Below, piece by piece: positions 9,778 through 20,000 of a stretch of 23,820 nucleotides of DNA. Under the pieces are notes generated by a model that saw nothing but the letters and a program-made list of their open reading frames with translations, was not told the origin of the DNA and made no database searches. A program made the translations under genes and the position numbers. Source of the DNA: Protostelium mycophagum (lineage: Eukaryota; Evosea; Variosea; Protosteliida; Protosteliaceae); the NCBI GenBank assembly GCA_002081555.1, contig MZNV01000739.1, positions 1 to 23,820 on the forward strand. Direction: 5' to 3'. Positions within the stretch are counted from its first letter, which is position 1; every line of letters begins with the position of its first letter.

Positions 9778-12700
9778 GAAGGTGTCAACCACTGACCAAC
9801 CCGGAAAACTATTCAATTCAATCGATGTAACAGCAAACTCCAACACTCCATCAGATTACAGCGAAGATGAAGGTAATCTCCCCGTTTTTGAGATCAAGAC
9901 ATTTTTCTTCCATGCGGGAAGTGCATATCTTGAAAATTCCTCGATCAGATGGGAAGAATAATTCAGCCTTAGTGCAGTTTGCTACTTGTATTTAACATTC
10001 TAGATGAGGACTCTTCATTTTCGATTGAAGGACGAAGAACGACTGCCCCAGCGATGGTTCGTTTTCCAAATTAATGAGATTTATCCATTCGATTCGATTT
10101 GTCCTCTATTACGAAACATCAAGATTACATCCAAATCAACAAACATTAAAATAATGTCGGCCTCTGATACGTCTATTTTAATTTTAATGTCATCTGATCA
10201 TGCAAGGTGAGCTCATCCTCTCTCGCCACAAGGAAATTTTTCCCAGCATCAGAACCTTCATCACCAGATAATGGAATCCAAGCATTAAGAAGAAAGTTGC
10301 AGACCAGCCATACGAGGTATTTATGTCCATCCGCTTCCATCTGGGTGCTGCGGCTTTGCCGCAATGACGATCATCTCAGCTCGATACAGACAATCTTGTC
10401 CTCTCTCCACTTTTTTTAGTGGACCTGCTGCTCATGAATAACGTCTAAACAACCAAAAACATTTTTTGTTCTCCAAAATGATCCTCTTTATTTATAAATA
10501 AAACCTTCTAAACGACACAGAACCACATCCACTCGCAACGTGGGCTCAGAGAAAGTCTCAGATGTCCTCTATAGCAACATCAGATCTAAAGAGTTGGAAT
10601 CCTCTTCTTCAATTGGAGGAGGTCTTAGTATGTCTCTGCCGAATTCCCCCGAATTTTCCGATAAGAGGAAGGAGAGGTCGAGAAGCTCCCTGACCAAGAT
10701 ATTATTCAGAAAAAAAGACAAGACGGAGGACCTCCCAAGAGGTGGGTGTCGTCGTTGTAGATGAGACCGGACCAAAAATTCAGTAGAAATCATTTTTCCG
10801 CAAAATTCGTAAACAAATGAAAATATTCGTGAAATTTCGCGTGAATTTAAAAGAAATTCGCGTGAGTTTAAAGGAAATTCGCGTGAATGTAACTGGAAAT
10901 TCGCGTAAATTTAACTGAAATTTCACTTAGATGCGGAGTGGGAAGCCCAGAGAGTCGCAGAAGCTGAAGAGTGGATAAAGACCAGTGAAGCTATACGAGA
11001 AAAAAAATGGGATGTTGTAAGTTTTATTTAAAAAATTTTAAGAAAAATAAAATATTGAAAATTTTCAAAAAATTTTCTTTGAAAAAAACTGAATAATCGT
11101 TTTTATATTTTCCAAGTCCGGTGAATATTTCTTCTATTTCAGTTGTAGATTGACGTGAATTCCAGGCACCCACCGCGGAACAAGTGGACCCCAAGTCTCT
11201 GGCTGTTCTAGACATCGGTTGCCTTAGCTACGGATTCAACCCGGAGTACGGCAGATCTGACGCGGATCCACACCAAGAGATGAGCCTTGAAGAAAAGGCA
11301 AAACACACCAATTATTATCAACAGATATTCGCCCCTGTTGGTAACCGATTCTTTTACATTTTATTTTACAATTTTTGGGAATTAAAAATTTTATTGTTCT
11401 GAGGAAAGTTTGAAATAAAAGTAAGCGGCTGCAAGCAAAAAAATAAATTTTATCGCAGAGGTACATCTACAATAGAATCGCAGAATTAAGACTTGGCGGG
11501 AAATCTGCGACGCGCAAAGCCGCAAACTCTTTATGCTTGTCAGATCTGATCGATCTTAAAATTCTCCAACAAAGATCTGATGTTCTGCAGAACACCACAA
11601 TTTCGTGGGAAATGATGAGATCTTGGGACCCATAGTGATCTCGATTCAATCGGATACGACCATCCCGCCAGAACAGAAGAATTATAAAGTCATCATGCGC
11701 ACCAAAAAAGTGAGTCTACAACGTTGTAGATGGACATTCTTCCAATATGGAATATGAAAAAAAGTCAAAATTTCGGATAAAAAAGCAAAATACACGTCAT
11801 GAATGAAAATTCACGGAAATTTCAGGGAGATGAGAGATTAATCGTCCCCCGCCTCCACTCTATTGACACCCCCGAGCTCAAGGCCAAATTCCTCACGAAA
11901 AATATTTCCTCGTTAACTAACGTGAAATTCACTCGTGTCATGGAGCCACAAGACCACAAAGACCTCGTGGATTCGCTTCTGAGCTATGAGAAGCAATTGA
12001 TACAAAAGAATTATAAGTTTGGGGTTTTATACGTGAAGGAAGGGCAGAATGAAGAGAATCAGTATTTCAACAACGGTAAGTTTTGAAATTTTTTGGCGGG
12101 TTGTAGATGAGAAGAAAAAAATTTTTTATGTTTGGAAGAATTCTGGAGTGTTAAAAAATGAGTTTCTCGTCTACAACTAACCGGACGATTTTGTGGAATT
12201 TTGACAGAAAATTCTTTGGGAGGTTTTGGTTGGTTGTAGATGACTGACGAGTTGTAGTTGAGGATTCACCAGGATTCAGAGAATTTCTGGGAACTTTGGC
12301 GAACGAAGTCTCACTGAAGGGTTTTGACAAGTTTTCTGGCGGGCTGGATTGTAAATGTGAGTTATTATTTTAATTTTCTAAGAGAATGAAAAAATGCTAA
12401 AGTTAGAATTATGTTGAAATTTCTACAGCGGATTCTACGGGGTTGAAATCCTACCACACCACATTTGAAAATATCCAGATCATGTAGAAATTTCCCGCCA
12501 ATTTCAAAATTTAAAAGTGACGTCTGACACTGACAGGTTTCACGTGTCAACACTCTTGCCATATTTCCCCAAAGATTTGCAGCAGGTAGATCTACATGAA
12601 ATTTCGGCGAGATTTCGGAGTGATGTATACAGGTCGAGAGAAAAAGACATCTTGGTAATGATGTCGTGATTATCATTTATAAGGAGGGAGGAAGTGTGCC

Positions 12701-13431
12701 CTTCGACCCCAGAGCAGTAGCTTCTCAGTTTAACCGTAAGTGATGCGTATCTATAGTGATGAATATATTTCGGCGAATTCCGCAACTCTGAGCAAACAAA
12801 ACAGTTTTCAAGTCCATTTTTGTCTAGATATTGGTAAACACAAATACATCCTTGATATTCCCCGATATCAACAAGAATATAATTATATTTAGACGTCTTT
12901 GCTGTTGTACAGCCAGAGGGAAATCAGTACAGAGTATGTCTCGCGAATAAGTTTGGAGTCAAGCCTTATGCACCTCTCGTAACCCTTCCATGTCTATTTG
13001 ATAAGGGTCCAGAATTCAGAGAGTTCCTGTTGACAAAACGTGAGTATTTCATAGTTCACGCTTATTAACGCGAAGATCACGGTTCTTTACCGTGGAATTT
13101 ATCAGTGACCATGTGTAAACGTCACAAAAAAGGAAAAATGATTTTTTTAATAATTTCTGTTATTATTAATATTTATAGTGGTAAACGGCGAGAGAGCTGC
13201 CATGTATGCACCAGACTTCAGAGGGACTCTCGCCAGAACCAGAGAGGTGCAGTGCGATGCGATGCGACACATTGAGATGACACTTGACAGGTACTTCTGA
13301 AGAGTATGGTGGAGAAGTTCGCGCACATAGAAGGAAGAAGCGGGCTGAGGAGGTTGTCTGATGCGTTCAAGACGAAGGAAGGATCATCAAAGAAGAAGAA
13401 CAACAGGTTAACCATGTCAACTGACGGATAA
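9400..13431 (+). CDS. WW-domain Rap/Ran-GAP protein
   Basis: Exons: 9400-9540, (9635-9736 optional), 9782-9872, 10004-10056, 10207-10316, 10521-10741, 10931-11016, 11166-11340, 11591-11709, 11826-12075, 12258-12356, 12429-12483, 12537-12585, 12633-12735, 12893-13039, 13179-13246 and 13291-13431. Every phase agrees: 635 aa, or 669 aa with the optional duplicated exon. Residues about 22-50 form a WW-like motif (PHGWEALRDEHGEIYFYN) whose second Trp is absent. A Ser-rich basic linker follows, then a Rap1GAP-type region: LGPIVISI, NYKFGVLYVKEGQ, FREFLGTLA, KGFDKFSGGLD, MFHVSTLLPYF and ERKRHLGNDVVIIIYK. The Asn of GND, about residue 492, is the catalytic 'Asn thumb' of RapGAPs. The tail has IEGRSGLRRLSDAF. 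The family switches off Rap-type small GTPases at membranes; which GTPase is served here is not visible. A start upstream of 9400 is unlikely because TAA precedes it in frame. Confidence 0.9.
10831..10930. repeat. Intronic minisatellite, about 21-22 bp x 4.5
   Basis: Successive units begin GAAATTTCGCGTGAATTTAA, GAAATTCGCGTGAGTTTAA, GAAATTCGCGTGAATGTAAC and GAAATTCGCGTAAATTTAAC; the final partial unit AAATTTCACTTAG forms the 3' splice site of the intron in the WW-RapGAP gene. Similar GAAATTCACGTGAAATTTC sequence appears near 2382-2402 in a carrier-gene intron, so the unit belongs to a dispersed intronic motif. Confidence 0.85.
11715..11730. repeat. Perfect 16-bp palindrome of the dispersed octamer
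   Basis: TCTACAACGTTGTAGA, two octamer copies head to head, placed five bases after the GTGAG of a donor site in the WW-RapGAP gene. It is the only place in the window where the two orientations of the overused octamer abut. Confidence 0.9.
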
Positions 13432-13792
13432 AATTGAGCATTTGATGTCGCATTGATTCTTAAAGAGATCATGTGTGGTGTCTTTCAAAAGGTGTGGCTT
13501 GATTCTTGTTGATTGCGACCGACTTGGAAAACTCTTTACACATCTTCCACATGAACTTTCTGATGGAATCTCCGATGACGACCGCGATGATGTCCTTCTC
13601 GTGGTATTTTTGAGGGCTTCTGCGCGCTGTTGCACTTGTCAGCTTCAGCGCATATCTCCAATATGGGGATCGTGTTTGGCTTCTGCTTTTGTTATTTGAT
13701 TCTTTCCCTTTGTTTGGTGTTTGCCTTCTCCGACAGTCTTTTCCTCAGCTCAAATTTTTGTGACAGCTTTTAGTCACAAATAAACACACATT
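13432..13792. other. 3' flank of the WW-RapGAP gene
   Basis: No recognised coding content. A 74-codon plus-strand frame at 13475-13699 is Cys- and Asp-rich in an unstructured way and matches nothing I know. AATAAA at 13779-13784 is a candidate poly(A) signal for the GAP gene. Confidence 0.35.
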
Positions 13793-13948
13793 ATGCTGTC
13801 ATTTGGCTCAACTATCGTTGCAATTGTAGTGACATTGCTTTATTATTGGTTGCTATTATTAGCGCGTATCACATCCAATTTGTACAGAAAACTTGAAGAC
13901 TTTGAAAAAAGGAGAAAATGGGATGGAAAAAAGGTTGTGGCGAGATGA
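13793..13948 (+). CDS. Possible 51-aa single-helix membrane microprotein
   Basis: A complete ATG-to-TGA frame encodes 51 residues: a short start (MLSFGST), a clean hydrophobic helix of about 20 residues (IVAIVVTLLYYWLLLLA), then a highly charged, probably helical tail with KLEDFEKRRKWDGKK. The layout (N-terminal helix, basic cytosolic or matrix tail) is like small subunits of membrane complexes, but I recognise no family. It starts nine bases after an AATAAA that could end the upstream gene, which would make it a separate transcript; alternatively it is chance sequence in a long 3' UTR. Support is the composition only. Confidence 0.3.
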   Translation: MLSFGSTIVAIVVTLLYYWLLLLARITSNLYRKLEDFEKRRKWDGKKVVAR

Positions 13949-13987
13949 TTTTATTCATAGATCAAAAAGGACTTGAAAGTACATCGG

Positions 13988-14030
13988 AGTAGTTACCTTG
14001 TAAAGCCACGGTATGTAATCGTGATTTTGA
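13988..14030. repeat. CGG-palindrome interspersed element, intergenic copy
   Basis: AGTAGTTACC, a short spacer, then CCACGGTATGTAATCGTGAT, matching the element at 2964-3005 at most positions, including GTAGTTACC, AAARCCACGGTATGT and CGTGA. It lies between the microprotein frame and the 3' end of the ATG4 gene. Confidence 0.5.
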
Positions 14031-14076
14031 TCTACAATTCGTTCACCATGATGACAAAAGAATAAATGTTCAGTAT

Positions 14077-16434
14077 TTATATGATCACGACGTCCTCGTT
14101 TAATGCCTCTTCAGCCCTGGCATTCTTAATGTAGTCTGGTGATTCTTCTTCCACCCCAAATAATGGATTATCGTCCATTTTTATCTGAAATATAATCAAT
14201 ATTTTTGAGAAAAGGCCAAAGGATTTTTGTACCTCTTTTGCGTAGAGCCAAAATTCTTCGAAATCTGGGCGGTCTGCACAATAAAATCCTGTTTATTTCA
14301 ACAAAAATTCAGGGATTTTAATATATCTATAACGAGGCGTACCTATTGATAGAGACGGGTCGAGAGCTGAAACGTTCATTTTTAGTGGGATACTCTTGTG
14401 GTACGTCTCGGCCGTCACCTTACCGCCTTCTACCTCGGCAGTTACCGTGTGTTGTGACGTGTGAGGGTCCAAGTAGAATAAATTATTGTCTGAAAAATTT
14501 CAACACCCATAAAATCCTCAATTTTCGAAAGAATCACGGTAACAACCGTGATAAAAATTCAAAATGAAAATTCTTGTAAAATTCCTCACCTTGACTTGCC
14601 ACAAAATACATCGCGGCTCTGGGTTTCCCGCCAACAAAACCGACACATTGTGGTATGCGAAATATGCTGCACAGTGCCTCGTTGTAGACGGGATTTATCG
14701 AGTCGATCCCCAGTCGCAACGGAATGAGAATGAACAGCGGGGACCAGGAATCTTTCTTGGTACAAACACGCGAAATCTCATCTAGATATAATGTCGAATC
14801 TGACGTTGTATGGATGACGATCTCGTCACTGAGATTAGATCTCATTAAATCCCTTTGGGCTGTCAGCGTATATTTTTCAGGATTGGCGCGAAATGGAAAG
14901 TTGTGATTGAATATTTTTCACCAAGTTGGCGATTATTCCAAATGAAACACGAAAAAATATAAAAAATACTCACGACAACACCAGAGCGATGGTAGATGGT
15001 CCGAGCCATTCTCCCACATTTTTCCCATATTTTATGCCAGCTTGCGCGATGCGATGCACAGAGAACGGACTGTCAGGCTTGTCCAAAAACCATTGTAATA
15101 TCTACAATGTCATCAGTATACATCTATAAATCGTGGTACATAGAATAATAAATAAATATCATCGACGAAACTTCTTTGCAGACAAATTTTCCACGTAGTT
15201 TGAGAAGTCAGCAGAAATCCTTTCACCTCATAATATTTATCCGGCTGATCTTCTTTTTCTAGCTCCCAATCTACAACGATGTAAATATCAAGTCTAAAAA
15301 AATCTTTTGACCTTTTCCCAGGAAATGAGTGACCAGAACAGCCGATAGCATCATCTGACCGCTGCATCTCATCAGATGCAGAAATTTCGCGTGTAATTCC
15401 CTGAAAATGCGGAGAAAACTTGCCTTCTGAGCATACAGCCCCAACCCGTGTCACTGGTTATGGTCCCTGTGATGGCCTCAAAATCTCTTCTGTATGTGAA
15501 CCAAAACAGTGAGTGGAACGCCACAATAAATTTTGTGAAGCTTATTCCTGCTTCTGTGACCTAGGAGAGTCAATTTTTGGTTCCACTAATATATTTATAG
15601 AGCCCAGCCAGCACACAAATTGTTCAGAAAAAGTACTCGTAGCATGAGAGTTTGAAATATGTACCTCTTCAGGGCTAAATGTTTTCCCCTTTATCATGTG
15701 TATATCTGCTCCAGAGAAACTCGGGAGCTCCGAAGGACCTGCACATATCGTCAAATCATCGTCAAAAAAGGACATCATTTCGATGATCAGAGCCCCAAAA
15801 ACCATGCAGTCAATCATTGATCTTCTACTTACTGGGCATCCAACTGTACAAGCAGTTGAGAACATATGACCTCACAGATACGTAACCACCACCAAGCCAC
15901 GTGCTCCACGACTCGAGAGGTGATCCAGGATTACTCTGGTTGGAACCCGTGAGAGGAGAGCCCCATGTTGGGGATGGACCTCCTGAATATGGTTCCACTG
16001 GCGAAGATGATTTCATCTCCTTCAATTCGATGTCTGTATCTTTGACAATGAAAGGGCTGGGAAGGATTTGTGAATGATGATTCTGCGGAAGTGAACTTTT
16101 GTACAATTTTGAGCGGAAGTACCTGAGATGGGATAGCTATACTTGTTCTCTCTTGTTCTTTGGAATCGGTGAGTGTGTCATCTGGAGAATCTGATGGGAT
16201 TAGGAAGGATGAAGAGTAATTCATAATACATTGAGATATGGAATGTAAATCACCTTTCTCTCCAACCCAATGAAAAGAACCAGAAACGGTGTCTTTTGGA
16301 AAACTCATATGTTCAAATGAACCAATGGAGGAGGAAGAATCGAACGAATTAATGACCGTAAAATCGTCTGTTGGTTGTCCTCTCGTCTTAACGATGGGCA
16401 CCCGATTTTGTTCGGTCATTCGACTGTATATCAT
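14077..16434 (-). CDS. ATG4: Autophagy cysteine protease ATG4 (peptidase C54)
   Basis: Exons: 16434-16123, about 16019-15833, 15738-15665, 15560-15424, 15361-15312, 15270-15227, 15101-14974, 14852-14590, 14489-14343, 14273-14233 and 14184-14077, about 496 aa. ATG4 cleaves and delipidates ATG8 in the cytosol. Diagnostic stretches: [26 protein letters not shown] with the catalytic Cys (TGT at 15437-15435), [61 protein letters not shown] and FYLDPHTSQ, which supplies the catalytic Asp and His. The intron after the catalytic-Cys exon starts GC (AG|GCAAGT) and ends CAG. The start ATG directly follows an in-frame TGA. The second exon's left end is uncertain: the pyrimidine-rich acceptor ending at 16057 is out of phase with exon 1, while weaker acceptors near 16020 keep frame. 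The poorly conserved N-terminal 100 residues are Ser-rich; no aromatic LIR is seen in the C-terminal NEDVVII. Confidence 0.93.
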
Positions 16435-17083
16435 TCAGATATTGTCTTCCATATGGAAACATGTAAATCATCTTTGAATAGATAAATCGAGGATCAACAA
16501 GACCTCTAATAATGAGAAGGGACCAATGGACTGATGGAAAAGGCGGTGTGTGCGATGTGATGTGACGGAAATTTCAACATATTCACAAAATTTGGTCGCG
16601 ATTTGTGCACTACAACGAGCTTAAAATTTTGGGCTGCGGATCCATTTTAGGAGCTTTGAAATGTCAATCAGAGAGCAGACTGGTCATCAGATCAGCAATT
16701 CCTTGGTAGAGCCCCAGTGTACAATGTTCTCTTCAGATGTCCTGGCAAAATCTCATTGTTTTGTGAGAAATTACCCTGAAGTACGTCAATAAATAATGTT
16801 GGGAATTTGGCATGAAATGAGTCTTCCGTTTGCTTGCAGCGCAATCATCCAAAAAATCTCAAGATCACTTCAAATCACTGAGGACAAACAAACAGGTAAA
16901 AAGGAATGCAAATGGTCATAATGTGGATCACGAGGTGTCTCAATACAATTGGTGCCACAATGTGGTCACGTGACCATTTTGGCTTTAAACCAAGTTCGAG
17001 GGATACGTCAATATATTGGTACCGTCCATGAAACTGGGATGAATTTTGAAACTTGGATGAATGATGCTTTGCTGTGAGTGTCT
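16435..17083. other. Upstream region of ATG4, downstream of the receptor kinase
   Basis: No coding content recognised. Both flanking genes read leftward, so this segment should hold the ATG4 promoter and the 3' end of the kinase gene. The notable element is the CACGTG palindrome at 16963-16976, listed separately. Confidence 0.4.
16963..16976. promoter_or_regulatory. CLEAR-like E-box palindrome upstream of ATG4
   Basis: TGGTCACGTGACCA is a perfect 14-bp palindrome; its core GTCACGTGAC (16965-16974) equals the CLEAR element bound by TFEB-type bHLH factors at animal lysosome and autophagy genes. It lies about 530 bp upstream of the ATG4 start codon. Binding here is inference: an E-box of this form also suits other bHLH and some bZIP proteins, and whether this organism has a TFEB homologue cannot be seen. 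Confidence 0.35.
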
Positions 17084-20000
17084 TTATTTCAAATCCTCTT
17101 CCAAAACTTTATGTTGAGATCTGATGTGATTTTTTTCTGTTCAACAGTCATTTATTAAATATTTACACAATAAATACTCACTCGTGTTGGTAACAGGACC
17201 ATAATTGGTGTTGCCTTGTGTGGACACTACCTCTTCCAGAAGACTATTCGTCGTTTTATTGGTTCCCGAATCTGCGCTGTTGCTCTTCTGTTTCTCTGAA
17301 GAGGTCTTTGAAGTATTCACCGAGGAAATCAACCCTGAAATTGTTCAGGGACGTTTTGACCCAACTTTCTCACTTTCTTTCAACTCAAAAGTCCTTCCCG
17401 TCTCTCTACCTATCAGAGCGCTCATAGCCTCAAAGTTGGGCCTCTCTTCAGGTCCAGTCATCCAGCACACTGACAACAGTCGGTCATCTGATTCTGATGA
17501 AAAAGATTTTCGCTCACGTTGTATCAAGGATCGCAGCCAAGGGGCGGTATCTTCGGGGATTGCTAATCTCTTTCCTTCTGTTACAATGCTGATGGCCGCT
17601 TCTACACCTGTCATCCCTTTCCAAGGCTCTTGCACTGTGATGATCTCCCAGACTACAACTCTGTAGATGGTTTAAGTAATGATTTGATTTGAGAATTGTA
17701 CTGACCCAAAAGAAAAGCTGTCTGTGGCTTTGGAGTACTGGCTGTGTGCGATGGCTGCAATTTTGTTAGTTGGGTTAGATGAGATCACAGTGCACCTTCG
17801 GGTGCCATCCACTTCAATGGACCAACCGTGGTCTGTGTTGTCCCCGAACTCTCTTCTGTCTCTGTCTGACGTGACATGCCAAAATCTGACACCTAATCAC
17901 AAGTTAGTCACTATACTTCTCTATCATTCACCTTTGCATCAAGATGCCTGGACAGAAGTATATTTCTTGCCGCAAGATCTCTGTCATTCTGTGAATATTC
18001 TCCATCATATTTGATCCGATTCATCTTGCGTTTTGCTGCTCTATCTCCAAAGAAAAGATGATCTTACCGATGGATGACACCTTCTTTATGTAGATGATTA
18101 TACTTCTCCATCATTCACCTTTGCATCAAGATGCCTGGACAGAAGTATATTTCTTGCCGCAAGATCTCTGTCGTTCTGTGAATATCCTCCATCATATTTG
18201 ATTCATCTTGCGTTTTGCTGCTCTATCTCCAAAGAAAAGATGATCTTACCGATGGATGACACCTTCTTTATGTAGATGATACATTCCTAGCGCAATATCA
18301 TGAATGAACTTGTATTTGGTCTCCAAATCGACAGTTCTGGACGATAAGTGATCTAAAGATATTCGTTAAGATGAGTTTGCATGGAAAAACTCACCAAGAA
18401 GGGATCCACCCTCACAGAATTCGCTGCAAAAGATTTCAACATAATAAGTGGATTGAAAAAGTGTCATACTCACGTGATCTGTAAGCTTTAGTTTCAAATA
18501 AATGAAATGACAAAAAGATTTATATACCATAGAGAGAGGATCTGGAGGGAAGGTGACACCGATGCTAGAAGATTTTAATGTTGAGTATTGTAGAGTGACT
18601 TACAACAAGACAACGTTCTGCATTCAGTCAGAAGAACGTTTCACATTTTTCAACACATACCGGATGTGCGCGCAGCCTCCTCAACAAGGATATCTCACTC
18701 TGTAAGTGTGTCATCATCTACAATCGATCTAAATATTCTACTCACCATGAACTCATTCAGTTGCTTCTGGGTCACATGCTCTGCCCGGATCTGTGCACAT
18801 TTCACATCCCATCGATTGGTCCAAAACTCACCTGTTTGACAGCAACGGATAGATTTCTCCATTCTGCCCGATACACTATCCCATACGCACCAGATCCAAT
18901 CTCCATCATCTCTCTCAGTTCTGAAAAAGGTACCTACACGTCATCACTCCTCCATCTACAACGCCCAACCCACAATAGAATTCTTTGCTTCTCCAAGATC
19001 TACTTGGGATAAATCTATCATAGATAGTTGCCTGTCATAAAGTCCCATTTGTTGATTCACTCTTTTTTGCATCAGGAATGCGATGATCAAGACGATGATG
19101 ACCAGGAGCACCGTGCCTCCCACTGCAAGGCCCACTATTAACCCAACAGGTGTTTCAGAAGTCTTTTGCACCAACTGATATGATGTAGGCACCACCATCC
19201 CCACACCGAGAACCTGGGTTGGGTCATTGCGAGTAAAATAATTCTGGGCAGACATCATATGGTCCAATGTTGTTGTTCTCTTTAATCTTCTGTTGTATCA
19301 CTTGTATCGTCCTTTCTGAATTTCCTTCATTGATGCTGCTTGATGGCGGCGGTCCCACAATGAGATCTACAATGACACTATGTACATCAGATGATTTGAC
19401 ATCTCAGAAGTACTGTGAAACCATCACCTTCCTGAACGAATATTAAAAACAGACAGCCTGCTTCTTGTTATATTCACTGTAGTTGCAAGAACCGTCAGGA
19501 AATCGTCGACATCAAAAGATGCTACGTTTCCTTCCAATCTTATGGATATATTGCTAGTCTCCTGTACATCCAATGTCTGACACCTGTCAAGATCAGGAAC
19601 GTGATCAATCGTACGCGATGATGTCACCTCGCACCACATAGATGATAAGACTGCCACGTGACCGGACACGCAAAGTCGTTCCCTGTCATATCACATTGCA
19701 CAGTTTTATTTGATGAAATAATCTCCTCCATCATCGTGTTGTCCACCAAGTGGTTGTCGCTGAAATCTATGGCTTCTAAACTAATCAATGTAGACAGAGC
19801 AGGTACAGATCCGGTAAAGTTGTTGTGGCTGACATTCAAGATCTGTCAAGTGTCAGTCAGGTTCAGACTTTACGACTCACAGATAGTTGTGAAAGAGAGG
19901 AGAACGAAGCTAATGGACCCGATAATAAGTTGCTGCTCACGTCAGCAAACTGGAGTTTGACTTTTTGTGACAGGTCCGGTAATGCACCTGTCAAGTGTCA

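Noticed and set aside
13247-13311. RapGAP ending at the TGA reached by reading straight through from 13246
   Set aside because: A 44-nt GTGCAG..GACAG intron restores a frame with IEGRSGLRRLSDAF, a conserved-looking RapGAP tail.
13475-13699. 74-codon plus-strand frame after the RapGAP stop
   Set aside because: No domain, odd composition, lies in the expected 3' UTR.
14077-14110. C-terminal LC3-interacting region in ATG4
   Set aside because: The terminal NEDVVII lacks the aromatic residue required for a canonical LIR.
17345-17373. Kinase ending at the TGA near 17345
   Set aside because: A 39-nt stretch from the GTGAGAAAG donor to the TTTCAG acceptor splices out cleanly in phase and adds a Ser/Thr-rich tail ending next to an AATAAA.
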